Origin: Cinclus cinclus
Lineage: Eukaryota > Chordata > Aves > Passeriformes > Cinclidae
Length of the DNA stretch: 64,000 nucleotides
Reading direction: 5' to 3'
Assembly (NCBI RefSeq): GCF_963662255.1
Contig: NC_085055.1
Coordinates: forward strand, 8,285,602-8,349,601
The translations under genes were made by a program, and so were the position numbers. Under the pieces are notes generated by a model. It did not search any database. It saw nothing but the letters and a program-made list of their open reading frames with translations, and was not told the DNA's origin. Shown here in pieces: positions 53,001 to 64,000 of the stretch (positions are counted from its first letter, which is position 1; every line of letters begins with the position of its first letter).

Positions 53001-54756
53001 AATGAACACAAGGTCAGAGTCGGTTCAGAGCAGGAGAAAACAACCCAGGCAATGTTATGAACTCCTGTGCCACCTTGCCAGCTCCTTAGCCCCTTTCTAA
53101 CATTGTCACCACACACAGAGCTGCCCCAGTGTTCTCACAACTCACACAGCTACAATACCTGCAGCTGAAGGCACCTTGTCCTCAGCAATAACTGAACTTC
53201 TGCCCCTCTGGCAGCTTTACTGGCAGAATTGAATACTAAAGCAGTGAAGATGTTTTCTGCCTCACAAAATGACAACAGGCTCAGGCTGATCTGACACGCT
53301 CTCTGTTCTATAACAAAAAAAAATATTTTCTAAGGGATTTCCATATGGACTATGCCAGGTATGAGAGGCAGAGAAGGTGTTTCCCTGGGAACAGTAACCA
53401 TGGCAAAGCCCTTACCAGTCTCTTCCCCTCTCTACTACAGGAAGAAAAAGAGCAGCAGATGCCTGATCCCTGCCTCCAGCAGGTCCACAGGCCCACAAAG
53501 CCATAAGCAACCTGATCAAATATTCAGGAAGGAACTTCAATGAATTCCACTGTCTTTTACTGGATACCAGACATTTCTGCCCTGCTCTGCGGAACTCGGA
53601 ATGCCTCAGTACAAAGAATGCAACTGGAAACATCAGTGTTACTGAAAGGTCAGCCAAATACAACAATGCATAGGTAGGCACTGAGCCCAAAGATCAGCAT
53701 GGATGGATCACCCACAGAAGCAGAGGTACAATAGACTGGCTTTGCAGTTTTCAGACCCTGACATTGTGCATTAGAGCCCTATTAAAGAAAGCATCTGCAA
53801 ACCCCAGTTTGTGAGCAGTGGCTGCAGCCGATACCCTGCTCTGGTCCACCTCTTTTTCTACAGAATATTCTCGATTTACCAGAATAAATGCAACTCTCTT
53901 TACTGAAGAGCTAATTAAATCTTAATAAGCAATTTAACTTCCAAGTATAATCATGTTGCATGCTTTTGGGAATCATCATGCTCTAGTGAACATGTTATAA
54001 ATTTATGGATTTGAGGTTTACTAAGTATTCAAGTTAACAGCGCAAATGAAAGGGGGCTCTTTGAAAAATCTTCCTCTCAATGACACAGAGGAAAAGCCTT
54101 CTATGATTCAGCAATCTTGACATCTGAATAGACAGTCAATGGCCTAGATTTCAACTACATCACTCCAGAGGTAACATGCACTTAGCACAAATTGATAGGC
54201 ACCAGTACCTTATACTAGCAACCCTCTAAGATTGGAATACTGCCCTGTACCTGGGCTCACTCACACAGAGCACAAAAAGCTCCGTTTGCAACTTTCTGAA
54301 TACAGTGAAACCAGAACCTTTACACAGGGGAAGATATTGGCCTTTCACACAGTAATTTAGGAACACAGGGTGACATGCTCAGCTGGGTCATGACACCCAC
54401 TGCTCCATCTCTTTACATTTATTTTTTAAAAGAATTATCCATGCACAACATATATCTTCTCCTGATGTATACAGAAAACTCAGTGTGTAACACCTGAATG
54501 AAAAAAATCCAGAATGAGTCTAACATTCATTTTAACCTTCTTCAGGTCAAATCACTGCAAATATCCCAGAAATATACAGCCAAGTCAAATGCTGCAATCA
54601 CACCTGAATTAACACCCAAATCCAGCCAGTTGCCTTTAATTATCACTGACTCCTCAGATAAAGCATTAATATAATCTCTTTTTGCAAGTTGCCTGGGGTT
54701 GAAATGCAATTACTACTATGAGAAGATGCTATTTTGTTTAAAGATGCTGCACATAC

Positions 54757-54898
54757 CTTTCTTTGCCATGTGCTCCAGTCTAATGCATCCTCCTATAAAA
54801 TCATGATAAGATTTCATTTCTCCTTCTGTTATCCGGACAGCAGTGAAAGGCAGATTCCTGGGTACCTGTTGTCCACATTTCCGACACCGAGAAGCCAT
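54757..54898 (-). CDS. MCF2L2: Candidate first coding exon of MCF2L2 (alternative N terminus)
   Basis: An ATG at 54898 with G at -3 and G at +4 opens 47 codons plus one base, ending at a good donor (AAAG then GTATGT). An in-frame TGA lies upstream at 54965-54967, so this ATG is the first in its frame. The phase-1 end fits c2, which needs one base to complete its first codon; joining gives ...EHMAKK-DEIMQQE. The peptide starts MASRCRKCGQQVP and carries one CxxC pair (residues 5 and 8), but no full zinc-finger pattern. It does not resemble the human MCF2L2 start (MLSCLKEEM...) as I recall it, and I know no matching protein. It could be a bird-specific start, the first exon of another minus-strand transcript, or a chance ORF. 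No transcript evidence is available here. Confidence 0.45.
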
Positions 54899-57402
54899 TG
54901 CCACAGCCAAGGAGACTCTTGTCAGGAATCTGCTCTCTGTTTGCTGGAATCCAGCCTGATTCTTCAGCTGTCAGTCCAGCCTGGTGACTTTATCCCACTT
55001 AGTTCATTCAAGGTCACCCTCTCCAGCAGGATGCTCACCATTGCAATTGGCTAAGACTTTTATAGGCTTACTGACTGTACTCATTCCTCCCTCCTTGCTT
55101 TCAATATCAGTTTACTTTAATCTCTCATTCAGAATGAAAGCTGTGAACCTCAGCACAGCCCATGCCCTGAATGGCTTCCTTATCATTAATTTAAAGCTGT
55201 CTTATAAGCAATCATGAAGAGAAGATCCCAGATGCACATTGCAAGATCACAGAATTACTCTTAATGAGCATGCCAGATATGTTCGCAAAGAATTTTTCTT
55301 TGAGAAAAGGTTTTTCTTCATTATTTTTGGTCCCTTTCAGGCTTATGATTTTATGATTCTTCATCTCTGAGAATGGATTTTTTTACTTCTGCATCTCAGC
55401 TTGGACGGTGCAAGGAGACTGCTCTGCAGAGCTGCTCAACCAATTACTCACACGTCTGGCAGTGGCACTGGGAGGCTGCAACTGTACAGAAAAGCCCTCT
55501 GCTGCTGTGCACAGTCCCTGCTCATAAGATCTGATAATCAAAATGAACAGAGTAGCAAATGGAGGACAAGGGAAATATTGCTGGCAGACATGCTGTGTTA
55601 GCTGTGCAGCCCCTCAACTAATTTTTTTTTTAAATAAAGAAGTTGGATCCATTAGATGGACACCAAACTCAGATATTTGAAACATCCATTTAGAAATCCC
55701 CCTTGGAAGGGGCTGGATATTTAAGCTGACTTTTTTCCCTTTTAACAATTACCATAACACAACTCACAGGTTAGAGAGAGAGCCTTATGAAGACACTAGT
55801 TCTCAGGGTCCTGAGTGCAGAGAGCACTCAATCTTGATACAGCGAATTCAAAAGGAGTTTTCCCTAGGATCGGCAGGGGACTGTACAGGAGATGCATAAC
55901 AGGCACAAGGCCAGCACTGGTGACAGTGCAAAGAATAGTGAGAACCCAATGAATCAGGGCTGAGCTGCTACCCAGAGCTCAACTGCAGTGACCTGAGCAC
56001 AGAACGAGTTTCCTGCAAGGATCTTGCATACAGATTGAGAATCTTTGCCTTCTTCTGCCTCAGTCACTGACATCTGTTAGCACTTTACATAGTGTCAGAA
56101 CATCCAGTGCTGTTCAGCTTGTGGCCTGCTCAGATCACAGCTGATCACTAGATGTGGAACGGGAAAGCAGAAGGCTAGTTAATCCAAATCAGAGAATGAC
56201 CCAGAGGAGACAAAGATGTCCAGGAGAAAAAAGCCTCCTACAGTGCCATTACTAAAATGCTGAATAACTGGCTGTTCCACACTAAATGCCTGTAAGCTGA
56301 AATATACAGAAGTCCACTCACCCACCCCTACTCCTTTCCTGTTCCACAAATTTGCAGCTTCTCCCTGGCCAGCTCTGCTGCCTCAAGCACACAGAGACAG
56401 CTGTTTAAGCTTCCTAACCCAGCACACACAAACCAGTTATGTAATCAAACAGCTACCAGACTTGAGAACTGAGTCTCAGAACCTTTTGTATAAATGAAAT
56501 GAAGCTATAAGGGACATTTCCACTCTTAAAGGTAAAAGATTTTACTACCTTCACCTCCGAATTTGCTATGTGGCATGAAGTTGCTCACTCCTCTGCTCTT
56601 TGCCTTTGCCAAAACCCTGCCTGCAAAGTGAGAACACTGATGTACTGTGCTGTTGAATAACCTGATTCATTAGCATCTGTAAAATATTTATTAGAGCCTC
56701 CATAGAGAAATCCCTAGGGTACAGCAATATGTTACAGATAGGGAGAGCAGTGGCACAAAAGACAGAAATACTTTGTAGAAAACTGTCATGATAAGAAAAC
56801 TGAAAACACAGCCCTGCAGTTTTGTCTTTAAACATTTCCTCCCTCTTTTCTTTCATTACAGAGGCTCAAGGTGTCCTTACTTACATGGACAAACATTATA
56901 TACCTTGGCAAATAAACTTTTCTGAAAATATATTAATGTCTGACATACACAGATTAATTGCATTTCAACCCTGCACATAGAGATAAAGGAGGGAGAATTC
57001 AGCATCTGTGGCAATAGATTTCTTTCTGCCACCCTCCCTCATGTACACTGTTGCCCACTGGTATCCACATGACTTAGGAACAGGAGGATCTGTGACATGC
57101 TTCATTCCATGGGAGAGACTTGATGCTGGAAATAGATGGAAGAAGAAATCTGTCCTAGGTGTGAGCTTTGGGAGCACAGGTGGCCACACAGCACAAAACA
57201 GGGAAATTATCTAAAATAATGTCCCAGTCTTTCCCTAGGAAACCCTGATCCACTACAATGCTAAATACAAACCTCTGCTGTCCGGGGTACCACTGCCATC
57301 ATCCAGCTCCCGATCCAAAAATAAGCTGGCTGCAGCTGCTACACATTTAGCAACATAGCACATAAGGGTCACCTCAGGGACTGAGTGCTGTGAAGCAAGG
57401 GC

Positions 57403-57424
57403 TGGGATGGATGCATGGATGGAT
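57403..57424. repeat. Short GGAT-type tandem repeat
   Basis: GGATGGATGCATGGATGGAT, an imperfect run of ATGG/GGAT units. Confidence 0.8.
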
Positions 57425-58005
57425 AGAAGAATCTGTTTGCTCTCCTGTAAGTTTCATTGCAGTCCCATTCACAAGCTGGGCTAGCTTCTCCTGACACATA
57501 TGGAAAACCTGCCATGGGAGCACTGAGACCTGCCCTGTTTCCTACTACACAAATGACCTTTTCTGTAGTGGTCTGGCTGTATCTACACAGGAGCTGCAGT
57601 GAAGGCTGCCTTGCAGAAATTCTTTTATGTAACATGTTACCAAACACACACAGTGTGTATGATGGGGAATTCATAAATTTCCTCCAATTATAGCTGAAAG
57701 GTGTGAGTCTGTTCGAAAGCAATTTACTGCTCTTTGTGTGCAGAAGGTTGTAGTGCAGGGAACAGGTACAGAAAATGGTAAGCATGCTTCCCTGAGTCTT
57801 CTCCATAGTAACACAGAATGGATGGGCATTACTTTCCCACTCTTCCAAACAACCATAGCAAAATGGTTGGAAAATCTAAGGAGGAGGATATTTTCTGATC
57901 ATGAATTGACAGCATTGCCTAGCAACATAATCTGGGTTGGTATGTCAATGAATAGGCAAGTAAATAAATGTAAGAAAATGTCATCAGAAATTAAAAATTA
58001 AACAA

Positions 58006-58024
58006 CCCCCCCACACACACACAA
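58006..58024. repeat. C7 run followed by (AC)n
   Basis: Seven C followed by about six AC units within an A/C-rich stretch that continues to about 58060. Confidence 0.8.
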
Positions 58025-59561
58025 CAAAAATAAAGAAAAAAATCCACCCCACAACCCATGACCCAGATACCCTCAGATGCCATTACCCAAAACAGCCTGC
58101 AGAATTTCACTATTTCCTAATTTAATTAGAAATAACAGTTCACCTTGGAATTGATGTTTGCTGGAAAGTGCTTGTTGTCATGACTGTGTGGCCAGAGGAT
58201 GGCAACAAATTTAAAGTCAGCTCAATTAAATCCATTTAAGCCTCATATCTCTTCTCATGAAACAACATGTTTCTGTCTCAAAAAGCAGTGCTGTGATGGT
58301 TGGTACCACTGTTAGGCATGAAACATGTAACAAACACGTTGGGTCTCGATGCTGAGCCCAAGGGAGATAATTTCTTGCGAAGAATCAAGATTTGAGTTTG
58401 GGAACAGCATTTATGTGTCAGAGGAAGAAGGAAGAGAAGTCTTCTTCTGCTGCATGTGTAAATGAGGCAGCTAGAAAACACTGTAAATCACTCAGTGTTT
58501 GCAATTTACCCACACAGTCATTAAAGCAGTTGAGGAGAAATGGGCACTGCTTTTCCATCAGAGCCTTCTAAGAACCATTAAGAAAGTTTAGTGTAGAAGA
58601 GACTGAAAAAATTACCTCTCTTATCCACCAACATTTTAGAAACAACAAAACATAAAACTCCAACAACAAAATGTATCTTACTTATTCATGAAGACCAGCA
58701 GCTCCCCCACCTACATATGCAGTATTCCACAATCTAAGAAATATGTAACCTAAGTCCAGTGCCACTATAAAGACTATAAGATACACACAGAAGCTAAGAA
58801 AATAATCTGTATTTCTTTCCTGAAACCCCAGCTTCACATTTTCCTATTTCACAATGTTTTATCTGTTGTTTGAACTAATCTTTGATAGCTATGCTGAAAC
58901 ACATTTTCATTTTACATATACCTCAATAACCTTCCTTCTGCCTTTGTATTTCCCAGATCATGAATCTGATAAACCACGAGGCATTTCAGTAGTTTGGCAC
59001 AAAGGTTTCTTTTCAGAGCACTCTTGGTGTTGTGACAGGTAACATCCATTCCAGTGTTCAGCTAGGAAATAGAAACCAGTCTTTTTTATTAACTTCCATT
59101 TATTTTCTCCCAACTAATAAAAAGCAGACCAGGACTTCCTCTCCCTCCTTTTTTAATAAAGGGCTCCATCCCAGGCATTGTTTTAAACCCCAAGGAGTTA
59201 AAGGAACAAGTAGAGGAAAAAACATCTCTGTTCTTGAAATTCCTTGTAACATACAGCACTGTTTCAATTGCAACATGCAGTTCCTGCACTAGAAGGCACT
59301 AATTCCAGTGCCATATGGCTTCAGAATCTCATTACACTGATCTGCTTAAAGTGATTTCTTAACAGACAAGCAAAACATTTTTGGTCACCTTCAGCAGAGG
59401 AAAACAACAATTCTGCCACTGTTGACGCACATGAACTCCCACGCAAACTGCCAAAAGCAGGAGTGAGTAGTGAAGATCAAAGGATAACCTCAGCCAAAGA
59501 ACTTGTTGTCAACTCAAAGCTATGAAGACATCAAGGTAATTCAAGGACCATTACCATCATT

Positions 59562-59600
59562 AAAAAAAAGAAAAAAGAAAAAATCCAAAACAAACAAAAA
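59562..59600. repeat. A-rich low-complexity tract
   Basis: Three A runs of 6-8 bases separated by single G, then an AAAC-rich tail. No transposon body was recognised beside it. Confidence 0.8.
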
Positions 59601-62600
59601 TGCAGACAAAAAGAAACCTCCAAGCCAGTGACATCACTGCTGGATTAGATAGAATTCTCAGGAGATCAGGAGATGAGCAGAATCTTCACAGACCAAGCCG
59701 TGAGCACAGATTGCTGCTGCACCTGCACGGTTTATTTTACCTGGCTTCTCTTGATCTCTGCAACTAAGAGCAGATCACCAAGAACAGAAGGCATTTCTCT
59801 CCTACTTGGCAAGATAAACAATTAGATCCCAGAGTTACCACTGTGTATCTGACACAGGGGTAAGGAGTAGCTAGATCCAGGGTTTAGGCTTGGATGCAAA
59901 GTTATTCCAGTCTTGATCATGAAAATGCTTACAGACCTAAGTGAGACCAAGAGCATTTCTGAGCAATCTACCCAAAAGATGAATAGCTCTTGACTTAAAG
60001 TCATGAGAACAAACTGAAAGGCAAGTAAACTCAAAAAAAACCCACGAGTGAGACGCTGGGCAACACAGAGAAGGTTGTGATCTATAAAACCAGGCATGTC
60101 ATATCCCCATTCTCCAACTCCTAAACCACATCACCAGTGCAGCACTAGTGCATGCACACAGACTTTGGATCATGGCCCTCCAGCAGCACCACGAGAACTG
60201 GAAAGGACAGACTCTGGACATTAAGAAGGGAACATATTTTCTCCTCTCTGTATTCTGCCACTGACACACTAAGTGACCTCCAGGGCATGGTAACCCTGAT
60301 CGTTGCTGTCATCCAGAGCACTGCCCTGGATTCACTGCACCATTCCTCTTTCTTTCCCCCTTCACCTTTTCCTCCCTGCAGGGAACCTCTGGACACCTCC
60401 CAATGCAGAATAGCTGCTGGGAGCAGCCAAGACCACTAGGACAGCCTCCTTCCCTGAGGAACAGCTGTGCACATTCCCTGATGGAAATAGCATTTTTTTT
60501 TGCTTGCAATTCATAACTTGAAAAACATAAAGGAGAACCAAAAAGACACAGGGATAAAAATAGCATCTGAGAGCATCGCAAGGGTTGTTGATACTCCAGG
60601 CTTTTGGATACATGCCAAATGTGAGCTGAACAGGAAGAAAGAGCTTCTCACATTACAAAGTACAGTAAAGGCCTTTTGCAACGTTTTCTTGCCATCTCTC
60701 AAGCACTCAACACCAGTTACCACAAGGGGTAGGAGATTGGGCCTTAGGGACTATTGATTTTTCCCTCCTCGCCTGTCTGTGCACTGAGGTTCACTCAGTC
60801 ACTCTGTGCAGTCCACAAGGAAAAAGGAGCTCTTGTAGAGACTTTCCCAGACACTGTTTTGCCTGACTGGGCTCTCAGCTGGCAGATACACATCAAACAT
60901 ACTCCTTTAGCATCCCCAGGGCAGAGTTTGTGCTCATCTAGGAGCACAAACTGAGGATAAAAATCAGTCAAAGAGGAGTTATTCCCTCTGCTCTGGCAAT
61001 TGTGAAATACACCTTTCTTTTCCTTAGGCTAGGACTGATGTCAGAAACCAGAGGTCAGTCCTGAAGGACCTGCCCATACAGATGTTTCTCTGTGCTGAGC
61101 ACCAGCAAATAAAAGGCTGGAACACTCCTTTGTGCATCCACAAGTGCAACCACACAGAGCAGCTGGATGCTTGCATGCACCTACACCCAGGTAACAGGAA
61201 TTTGTCCCACTCAGTGCCTGATACTGCAGAGCTGCTCCTTCCTCATGTCCACCCACAGCCTGAACCCCTGCACCATTCCTAGCCCAGTTTATCCACTCCA
61301 GCCTTGCCTCTAAGCCACCAGCTGTAACAGATTTTAGGTTCTAGAAAGACACATTCTACAGGGTGATTTCCCAAGTCACACCAATGCCTGGTGTGAAGCA
61401 GCAAAATAAAGATATGAATAACTTGCTAGTCCGTGCACCATGTATGCACTTCCTTCACCTCTCCCCACCTGCAGCACTGCATCACACACCAGACACAGCA
61501 AGGCAAGACATTACCACACACAACCACACCCCCCACTCCTCTCCCTCTCCTCCTCAGCCAGCCCAATTATTGGGTTTTGTCACCACAGTTAATCTCAAAT
61601 ACGTAAATAGGATAAATTTACAGGAAACCAAGAGTTTCAATCCTTTGTCAAAACCAGGCAAGAGCTGCTAAAATTATATGGAAAAGGGCCAGCTGGGATA
61701 GAAAAAGCATGAGCATGAAAGCCTCATTTCCTTTCATAACAAGACTAAAATTATTCACTGATCTATATTAACAAGCAAGTATGCCCACACAGTAATAAAA
61801 GACATCTGTAAGTCAGCATCAGGTGCAGAAAGGGTATAGAGCTGCACCTGACTGAACTTTTCCTTCAAGAAGCAGCACAAGGGGTTTTCTGCAACATTCC
61901 ACTAATGTTGTGACCTTCCCTGTCAACTCCAAGTGTCTCACATACAGCATTCACATGCTGGGAAGTGCTGAGTGCTGTCTGCACAAGGTTAGACCTCCAG
62001 CCCACATTAAATAAGGGCAGCGCTTTGAGTTCAACACTACCATGGACTTAAATTGCCTAAAACTGAGTGGTGCAGTGTTCTGATAAGAAATTGCTCTTTA
62101 GTCTTTCAGGAAACCTCATTACAAATGCTTTCTGCTGACCAGCAAAGATTAACTCAATAAAATGTATCTAAATCCCACATCCGTTTATGGACCTTAGTCC
62201 CAGTAGGCATAAGTTCACTTCATGGCATGTAGCACTAAATAATGCTTTGTACTTCTCCAGTACACTTTGTAGTGCACTCTGGCACGACAAAGATATTGTT
62301 ACTTCCATGAAATAGACTATTTCCTTTCTAATTGCCAATAAAAGGATACAGTTTAAGAAGAATATTTTTGCTTAGATGTATTTGAGTATGCATCTCAGAG
62401 CTATTAAAAGAAAGCTCATGGGGGAAGAATAATTTCCCCTAAAGTTTTGTCCCACAGAAGCCTAAAAATGGGGAGGAATGTACTAAAAGAATATTTCTAC
62501 ACATCTCCCACTGACTTGAGAGCCCTTTGAATTGGCTTAACAATAATTTCACCCTCTCTTTAACCACTTCTTTGCTGCTCCTTTGTCATATAAATACACA

Positions 62601-64000
62601 TAATTCTACACTATGTTTTCCTGTCTTTTGTTTAAATATACTTGCTTCAAGAATAGCAATCCATTGTAAAACAAACTAAAAAAAAAACCCAATATTTTTA
62701 ATTGCATCAGAAGCACCCTAAGAACCCACCAGTGAAATTGAAAATCTCAAAACAAATAATGAAGCACAAGGAAAATATTCTTCAGCTGAGAACTGAATCC
62801 CAAGGTATTACAGTTTGTCTAAGATCAATTGCAATTACTGCAGTAAAGCAAAAAAAATGAAGAAATATCTACTGACATACTAAGAAATAGCCCTTTCTTG
62901 GATGTAGCCTTAAGCACGGCACATAAAGGATTTCTCAGTGTTATTTTATATAATTTGTAGATATCCCCATCTTTCCAACATTGAATTTAAAATAGGGTTC
63001 TGCTCATTAAGATTTTGCACCACTATCCGTATCAGTCTAATTACTATTACACATGCATTCAGGGTCAGCACATCTCATAGCAAAGGCTGCTGAACTGAAA
63101 CTGCTAAGAATGAACTAATTGGGTAAAATAACAACAAAACACAGGGAGTTTTAAAATCAGGCTCAGTGACTGATTCCAAATATCAGCAGTGGCAGTGGAC
63201 ATTCCAGGTATTTTAGAGCATGTGAGCTCTGCTGAGAAAATATTTGCATTTAGCAGCAGCATGGAGTTAGAGTCCTAAGTATACCAGTCAGCCTGAACTG
63301 CCAGAGCCTTCTCACCTGAGGCTTCCACCAACATAGCCTCTACCCAAAGCTTCAGCTACTGCATTTAGGAAGGTCCCCACTCCCTTCCCCTCATGCTGTG
63401 GGTGATGTTGCTTTCAGGTGGTTTCTCTGCTGTTCTTGACCTGCAGTTCAGACTTGTTCGATTAATTTAGATCTGATATCTCATTTGAATGTCTCCATCT
63501 TCGCTCATATATTTTAGGACAGCTCTCTGGGGGGGTTAGAATGAACACATTAATGCAAATCTTATTTTTCTGTAAGGCACATTCCTAGCTTTATATTTGC
63601 TGGCAGATGTGTAAGACTTTAATAACTTCTGTAGTTTTTAATCAAGTTATCAAAATCACAACAGATTCTCGCATTTGCTGAAAGAGAAGCTGTTACAAGA
63701 TTATGTTTTCCTATATTTTCTACAGATTAAAATAAACAGATATGTTTACTCCTAAATAGGAAAAGGGATTTTATGTGAAACTTAAACAATTGTTCCTACA
63801 AAGATCAAGAATAGCACACATGTAGTCAAGTGATGTCCTTCTATAGCATAACCCAGTTTGGATGAAAAGCTTAAATAGAAAACTTGGGTACCCCATTTGC
63901 AAAGATTCAGCCCCCATCTCGCTGTTTATCTCTGGTGACCTCGGTTCTCTCCGAATTAGTGCTGTCAGTACTTTGCAGGCTGCCTCAGGAGCGGAGAGAT

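Larger units (their letters stand above)
40262..54756 (-). other. MCF2L2: Interval between candidate first exon and c2 (14.5 kb)
   Basis: If the 54.8 kb first exon is right, this is intron 1. It carries a CpG-rich block, a G24 run, a CR1 fragment and a possible alternative first exon, each listed separately. The remaining sequence shows nothing recognisable. The 179-codon plus ORF at 45521-46060 has no known domain. An ORF at 49895-50013 minus ends at a GTATG donor but in a phase that does not fit c2. Confidence 0.5.
1..54898 (-). other. MCF2L2: MCF2L2 gene body (partial; 3' part off the left edge)
   Basis: Gene-level span. Fourteen phase-consistent coding exons (c2-c15) read right to left encode the N-terminal half of an MCF2/DBL-family RhoGEF. 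The exon peptides follow the order of human MCF2L2 as I remember it: DEIMQQE, then PIITFPEF, IDRRRDKW, RPSRFIQR, DLHGYIDKSQLTRELGGTLEY, LLASQAVDKCQS and LAAKQTRPVQPVAPHPESSPK. Paralogues MCF2 and MCF2L differ at many of these positions, so MCF2L2 is preferred. The family activates Rho-type GTPases through a DH-PH module and uses the SEC14-like domain for membrane phosphoinositide contact. The DH and PH exons are absent and should lie left of base 1. The right limit is set at a candidate first exon and is less certain than the rest. Confidence 0.88.
54899..64000. other. 5' flank of the candidate first exon; no gene recognised
   Basis: Nine kilobases without a recognisable exon, RNA gene or intact transposon. 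Simple repeats include GGAT units near 57403-57424, a C7(AC)n tract at 58006-58024 and an A-rich stretch at 59562-59600. The longest ORF (57369-57848 minus, 159 codons) shows no protein features. The final 100 bases are richer in CpG and may be the edge of a promoter that continues past the window. Confidence 0.55.

Noticed and set aside
57369..57848. 159-codon ORF on the minus strand, upstream of the gene
   Set aside because: Composition is not protein-like, it overlaps other ORFs in both directions, and no splice or promoter context supports it.
1..64000. CRISPR arrays, operons, tRNA or rRNA genes, endogenous retroviral genes
   Set aside because: No regularly spaced repeats, no bacterial gene spacing, no tRNA-like cloverleaf noticed, and no retroviral protein motifs in the ORFs.

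Overview
This looks like vertebrate nuclear DNA, most probably from a bird. Coding sequence is sparse and split into short exons with GT-AG boundaries. Interspersed repeats are few, and the one I recognise is the degraded 3' end of a CR1-type LINE with the layout usual in bird genomes. I see no bacterial, phage or viral gene organisation. The species cannot be read from the sequence.

The window is dominated by one gene on the minus strand, recognised as MCF2L2, a DBL/MCF2-family Rho guanine-nucleotide exchange factor. I read 14 consecutive coding exons, numbered c2 to c15 here, from 40261 down to 1506. Every junction keeps phase and no internal stop occurs. Together they give about 597 codons, covering the N-terminal SEC14/CRAL-TRIO-like lipid-binding domain (c2-c6), the following helical and spectrin-like region (c7-c13), and a basic linker (c14-c15) that leads to the catalytic DH-PH module. 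The DH and PH exons are not in the window and should lie to the left of position 1, so both ends of the gene are incomplete here.

Layout from right to left, the direction of transcription: 54.9-64.0 kb is 5' flank with no recognisable gene. A candidate first coding exon with good phase lies at 54757-54898. A 14.5 kb interval to 40.26 kb holds a CpG-rich, promoter-like block (about 47.54-47.91 kb), a 24-base G run (45062-45085), a CR1 fragment (about 41.45-41.55 kb) and a possible tiny alternative first exon (40431-40449). Exons c2-c7 are widely spaced (40.2, 30.6, 25.5, 24.2, 20.2, 16.9 kb). Exons c8-c13 are clustered (15.8-11.8 kb). An 8.7 kb intron then precedes c14 (3.1 kb) and c15 (1.55 kb).

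The main uncertainty is the gene's 5' end. The start known from the human protein, which I recall only from memory, is not visible. Two phase-compatible alternatives are offered instead. No complete second gene, tRNA, rRNA, CRISPR array or intact transposon was recognised.
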